From Ramlibacter sp. (GTDB lineage: Bacteria; Pseudomonadota; Gammaproteobacteria; Burkholderiales; Burkholderiaceae_C): 58,367 nt of DNA. Below are positions 28,101 to 36,361 of this stretch, in pieces. Both the position numbers and the translations under genes were made by a program. Below the pieces are notes generated by a model. It was not told where the DNA came from. It did not search any database and was given only the letters and a program-made list of their open reading frames with translations. The stretch is from positions 1-58,367 of the forward strand of contig JAJTCN010000045.1 of NCBI GenBank assembly GCA_021323335.1, in the 5' to 3' direction. How positions within the stretch are numbered: the stretch's first letter is position 1; every line of letters begins with the position of its first letter.

Positions 28101-28391
28101 CAGCTCGCGCGCGAGTTCCTCGTCGCTCGCCCGGCTCCACTGCTCCAGCCACTGGGCCAGCCGCTTGCGCATCTCGCCGGCCGCCTTGCGGGTGAACGTG
28201 ATCGCCAGGATCTCGTGCGGCTCGGCGCCCGCCAGCAGGGCGCGCGTGACGCGCGACACCAGCATCCAGGTCTTGCCGGCGCCGGCGCAGGCTTCCACCG
28301 CCACGTGCCGCCGCGGATCGCAGGCCACCGCGTAGAAGTGTTCGCGGCCGATGCCGCGGCCGTTGTGCTCGTAGGCCGGCTTCACCGGCAT
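25161..28391 (-). CDS. UvrD/RecB-type helicase-nuclease (AddA-like)
   Basis: 1076 aa. Superfamily 1 helicase motifs: ACAGAGKTWMLVSR (Walker A), AITFTRKAAGEM (Ia), LLIDEFQDTN (II), VGDPKQSIYRFR (III), and TVHGAKGLEAPTV (V) with YVAMTRAENQLVI (VI). A C-terminal RecB-like nuclease region shows WVLDYKSAA, the catalytic D-(x)-K element. The start is placed at ATG 28391, which has GAGGA 7 nt upstream; an upstream in-frame ATG at 28418 would overlap addB. It works with the AddB-like partner in double-strand-break end resection. Confidence 0.9.
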   Translation of the reverse strand: MPVKPAYEHNGRGIGREHFYAVACDPRRHVAVEACAGAGKTWMLVSRVTRALLAGAEPHEILAITFTRKAAGEMRKRLAQWLEQWSRASDEELARELTARGLPDADAATRAALRGLYARLLQSGRPVQIRTFHSWFAALLRGAPVSVLQTLGLPTRFELLEDDKEAIARVWRRFHAAVEADAGARADYEASVAAYGRFNTLKALEAALHKRVEFGMADAHGVVEDSVRPFGEVFEEFAGLDRPEDAFGQTWVREALFDAARVLGRASAPSFAAKGRELEEAVTAGDCARAVTALLTANQEPRKFNQALASTDAVRGAQQLAQRLCSAMQQHEAWLHHQRMARLARRMLEAYAALKREHGWVDMSDVERTAHVLLSDAVLSGWVQEQLDLRLRHLLIDEFQDTNALQWQALHAWLSSYAGAGGDGPSVFIVGDPKQSIYRFRRAEPQVFRAAQDFIAQDLQGDRLSCDHTHRNAPAVLAAVNTVMLATQAEGLYTDFRAHSTESSAAGAVLALPPIQRPVKDDAPQDHWAWRDSLTVPRELPEERLVTLECRQAAAWVAAQLRAGARPQDVMVLARKRERLAAMEEELRVLHIPAQQPEKTDLCEAPEVQDLAALLDVLVSPAHDLSLARTLKSPLFGCGDDALVALALRVRASAQDGPPRSWFDCLQAGADLPAPLPDIADKLRGWQRLAQSLPPHDALQAIYDQGDVLARFARSAPVPLRAGVLANLQALLGAALQVEGGRYLTPYAFVRALKAGGIRGPAVAAEGVVRLLTVHGAKGLEAPTVLLLDTDGLPSRPESMGALCEWPGEAPAPWRFAFLASETRPPACNAEALGVEHAARAREELNALYVAMTRAENQLVISSVVPSSAPGVPTWWQRLLPCATMVPLPEPAQPLQEAGAGGTFTLRVVPGEAAATLLEWLRPGAPEGSAVSRLGEAMHRLLETAPADGRLRPAQLREVERTFGLDGAAVKQAAAMAQRILQGEGAWAWDPARVDWQHNEVELLAGGELLRLDRLVRRRDSGEWWVLDYKSAAHPERQPELLEQMRRYREAVAAANPGVAVRSAFLTAQGAMVVQT

Positions 28392-28401
28392 CACCGCTTC
28401 C

Positions 28402-30887
28402 TCATTCACTCCAGCCATCCCTCCGGCACAGTCCGCGCGCCGCGCAGAATTCGCACGCGCGGCCCTCGCCCAGCGCGGGCAGCGGCGCACCCTGGCCGAT
28501 GCGCCGCAGCTCCACCTCGATGCCCTCCCTGAGCAAGTGCGCCGCCTGCGCCAGCCCAGGATGGTCCACCGCCCGCACCTCGCCGCGCTCGCCGATGTTC
28601 AGGTAGGCCGCGCTCAGCTCGCGCTCAGGCAGCAGCACCGCATAGAAAGCCAGCTGCGTGTCCTCCAGCGGCGTGGCCATGCGCGAGCGGGTGGCCGGCA
28701 GGCCCTCGGTCTTGTAGTCCATCACGAGCGCGCTGCCGTCGGCGAGCTGGTCGATGCGGTCGATGCGCCCTGCCAGGGTCAGCGGGCCGAGCTGCACGCT
28801 GTGCTCCGCTTCGCCTTCGATGAAAGATGCGCCCCTGGCCTCGTGGGTCGCCAGCCATTCCAGGTAACCGGCGCGCACCGCGGGCCAGGTGGCCGCGAAC
28901 GGCAGGAACTCGCCCTCGCCCAGGCGCTGCGACGCGATGCCGTCCCGCGCCAGCTCGTCGAGCAGGGCCGCGCGCTCCGCGTGCGTCAGCGTCCCGCGCT
29001 CGCGCAGCGTTTCGTGGAAGGTCTTGAGCACCCCGTGCAGCCAGGTGCCGAAGTCGCGCTTGTCCACTTCGGCTTCGATCTCCTCGGCCTCCTTCAACCC
29101 CAGCATGCGCATGGCGAAGAAGCGGTAGGGGCAGCGCCGCAGGTCCTCGTAGCTGCTGGCCGACAGCTTCGAGGGCACCAGCGCTGGCGCCTCCACCATC
29201 GGCGGCAGCACGGGTTGTGCCCGTTCCTCGCGCGCATCGCGCTGGTCCGCGCCGGTCACGCCCAGGCCTTCCAGCGCCAGGGCCTGCACCAGCGGGCTGG
29301 CCAGCGTGGCCTCGCCGGTGTCGTCGCTGGCGTGCCAGAGCACGTCCACCAGCGGCGCCTGCAGGGCGCAGCGCCACGCGGCGCGCTGGGCATCCTCCAG
29401 GTCCTGCCGCAAGGGCAGGCCCAGCAGGCGGCGCTGGGCCTGCGTCCAGCCCGCGGCGGGCTCCGGCGATGCCGGCAGGCTGCGCTCGTCGCAGCCAGGC
29501 AGCACCAGCGCGGCGAAAGGATGGCCGAGCAACTGGCTCATCGGCAGCACCACCACCAGCTCGTCGCCGGTGTGCGGCGGCACGAAGCTGGCGCCTTCCA
29601 GCACCTCATTGACCCACGAGGTGAAGTCGCGCAGGCCCATGCGCCGCTGACCATGCGACCAGCCAGACCACTCGCCCGCGGCCGCCTCGTCCAGCCGCAG
29701 GGCCGCGAGGATCTTCATGCCGGCTGAGTCGGTGCGCAGCGCCTCCCACTGGCCGGCATCGCGCAGCAACAGCCGCAGCGCGGCCAGCCACTCCAGCAAG
29801 CCGCGCGCCGGCTGCATCGCGTCACGCCAGGCCGCGACGCGCCCGGCGGCGCCCTGCGCCGCCTCGGACCCGGCCCAGTCGCCGTCGCGCAGCAGGCGCC
29901 ACTCGCGCTGGCCGCTGCGGCGCACGCGGCGCTCCAGGGATTGCACGGTGCCGCTGCCCAGGGCCGGCACGCCCTTGAGCCAGTCGATCACGGCATCGCT
30001 GGTGGCGTCCCACGCGCAGGCGCGCAAGGCGCCCATCACGCGCGCCGCCGCCAGCGTCGTCGACAGCTTCCATCCCGTTTCGTCGTGCACCCGCACGCCG
30101 CGCGTGAACAACAGGGCGCCGATGCGCCGCGTCAGCACGCGGTCGGTGGCGGCCAGCGCCACCGGCACTTCGCCGGCCGCCAGGCGCCGCAAGACGCTGG
30201 CCGCGGCGCGCTCGGCTTCCTCGGCGGCGTCGGCCGCGGGATGCAGCGCGATCGCGCCGGGCCCGGCGGCCACGGGCAGCGGCCAGGCCAGCGCACGCCC
30301 GCCCAGCTGCTCGCGCAAGGCGCGCGGCACCGGCTCCTCCTGGAAGCCCTGCAGCACCACCAGCAGGTCGAGGTCGCGCGTCAGCGTGCCATCGAGCAAG
30401 GCGTCGGTGGCGTACGACGACGCGGCCACCCATTCGAAGGCGATGCGCGCGATGGCGGCCTCGGTGGCCAGCGCCGGCGCCTCCATCCCCTGCAGCAGCA
30501 GCGGCCGCAGCCGGGCCGCCCAGGCCGCCCGTTGGGCCGCGGGAATGGCGCGCGCCGCATGCGCGGCCTGCCATGCCGCCTCCACCCCTGCTCCAGCCAG
30601 TCTCGCGCGGTCAGCAGGTCGCGCCCGATGTCGAACGACAGGTCCAGTTCGCCCGGCTCCCACGGCAGCCGGCGGGCCCAGTTCATCGTGGTTTCGAAGC
30701 GCGGCGCGAAGCCGGACGGCTGCGCGAGCGTCCAGGATTGCCGCGCCACCGGCATCAGCTGCGCATACGGAAGGAGGACCACGGTGCGCGCCGGATGCGC
30801 GCCGCGCGCCGCGATGGCCGCCTGCAGGTCCTGCATGAGCTCCCGCCAGCGCCGCGCGAATGGATGGGTTGTTGCTATCGCATCCAT
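28402..30887 (-). pseudogene. AddB-like PD-(D/E)XK nuclease/helicase, frameshifted near its 5' end
   Basis: The start ATG 30887 gives MDAIATTHPFARRWRELM and a sensible N-terminus through DWLEQG, after which the frame breaks. From there the adjacent frame continues as VEAAWQAAHAARAIPAAQRA to the end at 28402. The break lies in a G4 run on the coding strand (30585-30588). One extra G would give LEQGVEAAW and a single protein of about 828 aa. The C-terminal nuclease motif ALVMDYKTEG and Cys residues of an iron-sulfur-type end (CEFCAARGLC) are intact. A homopolymer sequencing error is the simplest explanation; a real mutation is possible. Confidence 0.85.
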
Positions 30888-30992
30888 AGCATTCCACTGC
30901 GGCCCCGTACCCGGCGGGGGGTCTTGGTTTCTGTCACAATGCCCTGACTGTAGCTGCAGGCGGGAAGGACCCCCGCCCCACGAGAGGAACCC

Positions 30993-31325
30993 ATGGCCAG
31001 CGACCTGATCAAGCACATCTCCGACGCATCCTTCGAATCCGACGTCCTGAAGGCCGACAAGCCGGTCCTGGTGGACTACTGGGCCGAATGGTGCGGGCCG
31101 TGCAAGATGATCGCGCCGATCCTCGACGAAGTCTCCGAGAGCTACAAGGACAAGCTGCAGATCGCCAAGATGAACGTGGACGAGAACCGCGACATCCCCG
31201 CCAAGTTCGGCATCCGCGGCATCCCCACCCTGATGCTGTTCAAGGACGGCCAGCTCGCCGCCACCAAGGTGGGCGCGATGAGCAAGGCGCAGCTGACGGC
31301 CTTCATCGACCAGCAACTAAACTAG
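30993..31325 (+). CDS. trxA: Thioredoxin 1
   Basis: General protein disulfide reductant. It has 110 aa, with the active site [12 protein letters not shown] near residue 33-36 and the cis-proline [14 protein letters not shown] 30993 follows GAGAGGAA (spacing about 5). It precedes rho, a standard order in Burkholderiales. The 105 bp between the divergent addB and trxA starts must carry the promoter; TTGGTT at 30924 is a possible -35 without a convincing -10. Confidence 0.97.
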   Translation: MASDLIKHISDASFESDVLKADKPVLVDYWAEWCGPCKMIAPILDEVSESYKDKLQIAKMNVDENRDIPAKFGIRGIPTLMLFKDGQLAATKVGAMSKAQLTAFIDQQLN

Positions 31326-31330
31326 ACAAA

Positions 31331-31390
31331 ACGAGGCACCTGGCGGCGCCTCGTACTTCTGCAGACGGGGCCTTTGGCCCCGATTGTTCT
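31331..31390 (+). terminator. Tandem hairpins after trxA
   Basis: The first hairpin is ACGAGGC (31331-31337) with GCCTCGT (31348-31354). The second is a perfect 7-bp stem CGGGGCC, loop TTT, GGCCCCG (31366-31382), followed by the T-rich ATTGTTCTT. Together they are a plausible partial terminator between trxA and rho. The leader of rho (31391-31548) contains a possible -10 CATAAT at 31419 but no clear regulatory RNA. Confidence 0.65.
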
Positions 31391-31548
31391 TGAAGTGCCC
31401 GTTTCCTGTTTTTTGCTGCATAATGCCCCTCAATCGCTGATCCGCCATTGCAGGCGGGCAGTTCGAGTTCCGGTTCGCAGGGCAATTCTCGCCCCGCCAT
31501 GAACCTCCCCAGACCGATCCAAGAACACTGCCCCAAAGGGGTCACTCC

Positions 31549-32814
31549 ATGCACCTGAACGAACTCAAGGCGCTGCACGTCTCCGAAGTCCTCAAGCAGG
31601 CCGAAGAGCTCGAGATCGAGAACACCGGCCGCATGCGCAAGCAGGAGCTGATGTTCGCGATCATCAAGAAGCGCGCCCGCGCCGGCGAGCAGGTCTTCGC
31701 CGACGGCGTGCTGGAGATCCTGCCGGACGGCTTCGGCTTCCTGCGCAGCCCGGACACCAGCTACACGGCGAGCACCGACGACATCTACATCTCGCCCAGC
31801 CAGGTGCGCCGCTTCAACCTGCACACCGGCGACATGATCGAGGGCGAGGTCCGCACGCCCAAGGACGGCGAGCGCTACTTCGCGCTGACCAAGCTGGACA
31901 AGGTCAACGGCGGGCTGCCGGAGGACAACAAGCACAAGATCATGTTCGAGAACCTGACGCCGCTGTTCCCCCGGGAACAGATGCGCCTGGAACGCGAGAA
32001 CCTCAAGGGCGAGGAGAACGTCACCGGCCGCGTGATCGACATCATCGCCCCCATCGGCAAGGGCCAGCGCGCGCTGATCGTCGCCCCGCCCAAGAGCGGC
32101 AAGACGGTGATGATGCAGCACATCGCGCACGCCATCGCCGCCAACCACCCGGACGTCCACATGATGGTGCTGCTGGTGGACGAGCGCCCGGAAGAGGTGA
32201 CGGACATGCAGCGCTCGGTGAAGGCCGAAGTGATCGCGTCCACCTTCGACGAGCCGGCCGCCCGCCACGTGCACGTGGCCGAGATGGTGATCGAGCGGGC
32301 CAAGCGCCTGGTCGAACTGAAGAAGGACGTGGTGATCCTGCTCGACTCGATCACCCGCCTGGCCCGCGCCTACAACAACGTCGTGCCGTCCTCCGGCAAG
32401 GTGCTGACCGGCGGCGTCGATTCCAACGCGCTGCAGCGCCCCAAGCGCTTCCTGGGCGCGGCGCGCAACGTGGAGGAAGGCGGCTCGCTGACCATCATCG
32501 CCACCGCGCTGATCGACACCGGCTCGCGCATGGACGAAGTGATCTTCGAGGAGTTCAAGGGCACCGGCAACTGCGAGCTGCACCTGGACCGCCGCCTGTA
32601 CGAAAAGCGCGTCTTCCCCTCGATCCAGCTCAATCGCTCCGGCACGCGCCGCGAAGAGCTCCTGCTGGCCCCCGAGATCCTGCAGAAGACCCGGATCCTG
32701 CGGCAGTTCATGTACAACATGGACGAGATCGAGGCGATGGAAATGGTCCTGAAGTCGATGAAGGCCACGAAGACGAACGTGGAATTCTTCGACATGATGC
32801 GCAGGGGCGGGTGA
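31549..32814 (+). CDS. rho: Transcription termination factor Rho
   Basis: Hexameric RNA-dependent ATPase that ends transcription. It has 421 aa. The cold-shock-like RNA-binding domain includes [12 protein letters not shown]. Walker A is APPKSGKT, Walker B is [16 protein letters not shown], and the Q/R-loop region ([24 protein letters not shown]) is complete. Length and ends match family members exactly. Rho commonly autoregulates through its leader, which here is about 160 nt. Confidence 0.98.
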   Translation: MHLNELKALHVSEVLKQAEELEIENTGRMRKQELMFAIIKKRARAGEQVFADGVLEILPDGFGFLRSPDTSYTASTDDIYISPSQVRRFNLHTGDMIEGEVRTPKDGERYFALTKLDKVNGGLPEDNKHKIMFENLTPLFPREQMRLERENLKGEENVTGRVIDIIAPIGKGQRALIVAPPKSGKTVMMQHIAHAIAANHPDVHMMVLLVDERPEEVTDMQRSVKAEVIASTFDEPAARHVHVAEMVIERAKRLVELKKDVVILLDSITRLARAYNNVVPSSGKVLTGGVDSNALQRPKRFLGAARNVEEGGSLTIIATALIDTGSRMDEVIFEEFKGTGNCELHLDRRLYEKRVFPSIQLNRSGTRREELLLAPEILQKTRILRQFMYNMDEIEAMEMVLKSMKATKTNVEFFDMMRRGG

Positions 32815-32881
32815 GCTACCGCTAAACCAAAACAGCCGTTGTTGGTTTTAGCCGCTGAGCGCCCCTCCCTCCATACCGAGC

Positions 32882-32954
32882 TATAATCCAAGGCTTTCCC
32901 GGAAAGTACGCCAGATGTCCTGGCGCGGCTGCCGCGACACCTGACGAGGACACC
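32882..32954 (+). promoter_or_regulatory. Promoter -10 and structured leader of rpmE2
   Basis: A perfect TATAAT at 32882-32887 gives a leader of about 60 nt. In it CTTTC/GAAAG forms a short hairpin, and CGCGG-CTG-CCGCG (32924-32936) forms another. Around that second hairpin, GTCCT (32917-32921) can pair with AGGAC (32947-32951), which contains the Shine-Dalgarno GAGG 5 nt before the ATG. The leader could thus hide the ribosome binding site. L31 genes are autoregulated in several phyla. Before the TATAAT, 32821-32852 holds an imperfect hairpin, perhaps the rho 3' end. Confidence 0.5.
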
Positions 32955-33212
32955 ATGAAAGAAGGCATTCACCCCAACTACCGCGACGTCTGCTTCCAGG
33001 ACCTCTCGAACGGTTTCAAGTTCGTCACGCGCTCCTGCGTGCCGGCACGGGACAAGATCACCATGGAAGACGGCCGCGAGCTGCCGCTCTTCAAGCTGGA
33101 CACGTCCAGCGAGTCGCACCCGTTCTACACGGGCACCCAGAAGTCCGTGAACGACATGGGCGGCCGGGTCGACAAGTTCTTCAAGAAGTTCGGCAAGACC
33201 GCCGCCAAGTAA
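32955..33212 (+). CDS. rpmE2: 50S ribosomal protein L31, type B (zinc-free form)
   Basis: 85 aa. [21 protein letters not shown] lacks the CxxC zinc ligands of the A-type, and the longer type-B C-terminus [22 protein letters not shown] is present. Zinc-independent L31 allows growth at low zinc. It follows rho and has its own promoter and terminator. Confidence 0.95.
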   Translation: MKEGIHPNYRDVCFQDLSNGFKFVTRSCVPARDKITMEDGRELPLFKLDTSSESHPFYTGTQKSVNDMGGRVDKFFKKFGKTAAK

Positions 33213-33230
33213 GCCGCGGCCACCCCCAGC

Positions 33231-33256
33231 AAAAGGCAGCTTCGCGCTGCCTTTTT
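33231..33256 (+). terminator. Rho-independent terminator of rpmE2
   Basis: AAAAGGCAGC, loop TTCGC, GCTGCCTTTT followed by more T. It starts 18 nt after the rpmE2 stop. Confidence 0.92.
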
Positions 33257-33299
33257 GTTTGGGGCGCCGAGCCCCGCTGCCTGTGACACACTCGCGCGC

Positions 33300-34985
33300 G
33301 TGACCCAGCCCACTCCCGCCATCGTCGCCCAGAGCGCCGTGCACCGCCTGCCCCGGCTGATGCTGCTGCTGTTCTGCGCGGCGTACGTGCTGCCCGGCTT
33401 CATCGGCCGGGAGCCGTGGAAGAACGCGGACATCATGGCGCTGGGCTACATGCTGGAGCTCGCCCACGGCCGCGCCGAGTGGCTGGCCCCCGAGTTGCTG
33501 GGCCAGCCCCCGGAATTCGACGCGCTGCTGCCCTACTGGATGGGGGCCTGGGCGGTTCGCCTGGCGCCGGCCTGGATCGCACCCGACTTCGCCGCCCGCA
33601 TCCCCTTCATCGCGCTGCTGGTGCTGACGCTGCTGGCCACCTGGTACGGCGCCTACTACCTGGCGCGCACGCCGCGGGCGCAGCCGGTCCCCTTCGCCTT
33701 CGGCGGCGAGGCGCTGCCCACCGACTACGCCCGGGCCATCGCCGACGGCGCGTTGCTGGCGCTGATCGCCTGCCTCGGGCTGGCGCAGCTCTCCCACGAG
33801 ACGACGCCCGCCCTCGCCCAGCTCGGGTTCACCGCGCTCACCTTCTACGGAATGGCGGCCTTGCCCTACCGGCTGGCCGCGCCGATCGCCAGCATGGCCG
33901 TGGGCATGGTCGGCCTCGGCCTCAGCGGCGCGCCGGCGATGGCCGCACTGTTCGCCGTCGGCGGCGCCGTCCTGCACATGACGGACCCGCCGCACGACGG
34001 CGTGAGCGACGCCCGCGGCAGCCGCGGGACCGCCATCGTGGTGGCCCTGTCGCTGCTGGCGGCGGTGGTCGCGCTGTCGCTGGGCATGTGGGAGTGGCGC
34101 CTGACGCCCACGGCCTTCGACTCGCCGCGCGAATGGCGCTCGGTCGCCCGCCTGCTGGTCTGGTTCACCTGGCCTGCCTGGCCGCTGGCCCTGTGGACGG
34201 TGTGGCGCTGGCGCCGCCAGCTCGGGCACCGCCATGTGGCCCTGCCGCTCTGGTTTGCCATGGTGGCGCTGGTCACCGCCATCCTCTCGCCGAATTCGGA
34301 CCGCGCGCTGCTGCTGAGCCTGCCGCCGCTGGCCGCGCTCGCCGCCTTCGCGCTGCCCACCTTCCAGCGCAGCGCCTCGGCCCTGATCGACTGGTTCACC
34401 CTGCTGTTCTTCAGCGGCTGCGCGCTGGTGATCTGGGTGATCTGGATCTCGCTGCAGACCGGCGTGCCGGCCAAGCCGGCGGCCAACGTCTTCAAGCTGG
34501 CGCCGGGCTTCACGCCCAGCTTCGCGCTGGTGCCTTTCATCGCTGCACTGGTGGCCACGCTGGCGTGGATCGCGCTGGTTCGCTGGCGCACCAAGCGAAG
34601 CCGCCATGCGATCTGGAAGAGCATGGTGCTGCCGGCCGCGGGCGCCGCGCTGGGCTGGCTGTTGATCATGACGCTGTGGCTGCCCGCGCTGGACTACGCG
34701 CGCAGCTACGCGCCGGTGGTGAACGTCCTGAAGCAGCGCATGGACGCGCCGGGCTGCGTCGAGGTGTTCGGCTTGACGCGCGCGCAGATCGCCGCGCTGC
34801 GCTTCCACGGCGACATGGACCTGCGCATGGCCACGGCCCCGAGCACCTGTCCCTGGCTGGTGGCCGCCGAGGACCTGCAGGGATCGGTGTCGATGGCCTT
34901 CAACGCGCGCCAGTGGAGCCTGGTCGCCAAGATCCCGCGGCCCACCGACAAGCGCGACAACCTGCTGCTGTACCGCAAGCATTGA
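33300..34985 (+). CDS. ArnT-like polytopic membrane protein (glycosyltransferase family 39-like)
   Basis: 561 aa with about 11-12 membrane helices. The early loop GREPWKNADIMALGYMLELA resembles the D-E-containing first periplasmic loop of ArnT/PMT-type enzymes (here E-P-W-K-N-A-D), and a C-terminal periplasmic domain follows the last helix. Such enzymes move sugars from polyprenyl carriers to lipid A or proteins. The donor and acceptor are unknown. GTG 33300 is the likely start. The stop overlaps the TTG start of the MATE gene (TTGA). Confidence 0.75.
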   Translation: MTQPTPAIVAQSAVHRLPRLMLLLFCAAYVLPGFIGREPWKNADIMALGYMLELAHGRAEWLAPELLGQPPEFDALLPYWMGAWAVRLAPAWIAPDFAARIPFIALLVLTLLATWYGAYYLARTPRAQPVPFAFGGEALPTDYARAIADGALLALIACLGLAQLSHETTPALAQLGFTALTFYGMAALPYRLAAPIASMAVGMVGLGLSGAPAMAALFAVGGAVLHMTDPPHDGVSDARGSRGTAIVVALSLLAAVVALSLGMWEWRLTPTAFDSPREWRSVARLLVWFTWPAWPLALWTVWRWRRQLGHRHVALPLWFAMVALVTAILSPNSDRALLLSLPPLAALAAFALPTFQRSASALIDWFTLLFFSGCALVIWVIWISLQTGVPAKPAANVFKLAPGFTPSFALVPFIAALVATLAWIALVRWRTKRSRHAIWKSMVLPAAGAALGWLLIMTLWLPALDYARSYAPVVNVLKQRMDAPGCVEVFGLTRAQIAALRFHGDMDLRMATAPSTCPWLVAAEDLQGSVSMAFNARQWSLVAKIPRPTDKRDNLLLYRKH

Positions 34986-36361
34986 GCGAACGCGGCATCA
35001 TCGCGCGCCACGCGGGCACCGTGCTGGCCGGCCAGCTGGCCACCATGGCGTTCGGCGTGACCGACACCATCGTGGCCGGCCGCTATTCGCAGCAGGCGCT
35101 GGCCGCGCTGTCGGTCGGCGCGGCCGTCTACATCACCGTCTTCGTGGCCTTGATGGGCGTGCTGCAGGCGCTGCTGCCGATCTGGGCGGAGCTGCACGGC
35201 GCCGGCCGCCGCCAGGACGTCGGACGCTCGGTGCGCCAGGCCCTCTACCTCGCCGGGCTCGCCGCGGTCATCGGCGTGTTCGGCCTGCTGTTCCCCGGCG
35301 CGCTGCTGGACGCCACGCAGGTGCCCGCGGCACTGCAGGACGAAGTGCGCCAGTACCTCGGCGTGCTCGCCCTGGCCTTGCCGGCCGCGCTGCTGTTCCG
35401 CATGTACAGCACGCTCAACCAGAGCCTGGGCAAGCCGCAGCTCGTGACCTGGCTGCAGCTCGCGTCGCTGGTGCTCAAGGTGCCGCTGACGATCTGGTTC
35501 GCCTTCGGCGGCGCCGGGCTGCCCGCGATGGGCGCGGTGGGCTGCGCCTGGGCGACGGTGGTGGTGAACTGGCTGTTCCTCGGCGTGGCCATCTGGCTGG
35601 TACGGACCGACCCGCTGTACCGCCCGTACGCGATCTGGCGCGCGCTGGAGGCCCCGCACTGGCCGACCATCGCGCAGTTCGCCCGCCTCGGGGTGCCGGC
35701 CGGACTGGCCATCATGGTGGAGGTCACCTCCTTCACCCTGATGTCGCTGTTCATCGCGCGCCAGGGCACGCTGTCCGCCGCCGCCCACCAGGTGGCCTCC
35801 AACCTCGCCGCGGTGATGTACATGGTGCCGCTGTCGATCGCCATCGCCACCAGCGCGCGCGTCAGTTTCTGGCTGGGCGCGGGCGACCCGAAGCGGGCCC
35901 GCGCCGCCATCCGCACCGGCTTCCGCATGGGCCTCGCCATGGCCGTGGTGCTGGCCTGCGGCGTGCTCGTGGCGCGCGACGGCATCGCTTCCATCTATTC
36001 GGCCGACCCCGAAGTCGCGGCGCTCGCCGCCGGGCTGCTGGTCTGGCTGGGCGCCTACCACCTGGGCGACGCCGTGCAGGCGCTGTGCGTGTTCGTGCTG
36101 CGCTGCTACCGGGTGGCGGTGGCGCCGCTGGTGGCGTATTGCGTGCTGCTCTGGGGCGTGGGCGTCGTCGGCGGCTACCTGCTCGCCTACCGGGGCATCG
36201 GGCCGTGGAGCGCGCAGCAGAGTCCGGCCGCGTTCTGGATGGCCAGCAGCTTCGCGCTGGCGCTGCTGGCCGTCATCCTGCCGCTGATTCTGTGGCGGGC
36301 CGTGCGGCGGTATCGGTCAGCGCAGGCTCCAGCGGGCGCACGCGCGCCGACGGCAGGATGA
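34982..36361 (+). CDS. MATE family efflux transporter
   Basis: 459 aa with 12 predicted helices in two repeated halves. The first half begins GTVLAGQLATMAFGVTDTIVAGRYS and the second VPAGLAIMVEVTSFTLMSLFIARQG, both typical MATE signatures. Sodium- or proton-driven export of cationic compounds is the family role. The start is TTG at 34982, overlapping the upstream stop, so translation is probably coupled. Its last 30 or so codons overlap the 3' end of phoR on the other strand (36273-36361). Confidence 0.92.
   Translation: MSERGIIARHAGTVLAGQLATMAFGVTDTIVAGRYSQQALAALSVGAAVYITVFVALMGVLQALLPIWAELHGAGRRQDVGRSVRQALYLAGLAAVIGVFGLLFPGALLDATQVPAALQDEVRQYLGVLALALPAALLFRMYSTLNQSLGKPQLVTWLQLASLVLKVPLTIWFAFGGAGLPAMGAVGCAWATVVVNWLFLGVAIWLVRTDPLYRPYAIWRALEAPHWPTIAQFARLGVPAGLAIMVEVTSFTLMSLFIARQGTLSAAAHQVASNLAAVMYMVPLSIAIATSARVSFWLGAGDPKRARAAIRTGFRMGLAMAVVLACGVLVARDGIASIYSADPEVAALAAGLLVWLGAYHLGDAVQALCVFVLRCYRVAVAPLVAYCVLLWGVGVVGGYLLAYRGIGPWSAQQSPAAFWMASSFALALLAVILPLILWRAVRRYRSAQAPAGARAPTAG

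Noticed and set aside
22927..28152. A single 1741-codon frame that would fuse the sensor kinase to an upstream region
   Set aside because: The upstream part is an out-of-frame reading of addA. The kinase proper begins at the TTG overlapping the addA stop.
25161..30887. AddAB-like pair considered as part of a defence island
   Set aside because: No other defence genes are nearby, and the two genes are common chromosomal repair functions in Burkholderiales.
28402..30897. AddB start at 30897 in the downstream frame
   Set aside because: The first 100 or so residues in that frame are low-complexity Arg/Ala sequence, while the adjacent frame gives a sensible AddB N-terminus from 30887. A frameshift explains both.
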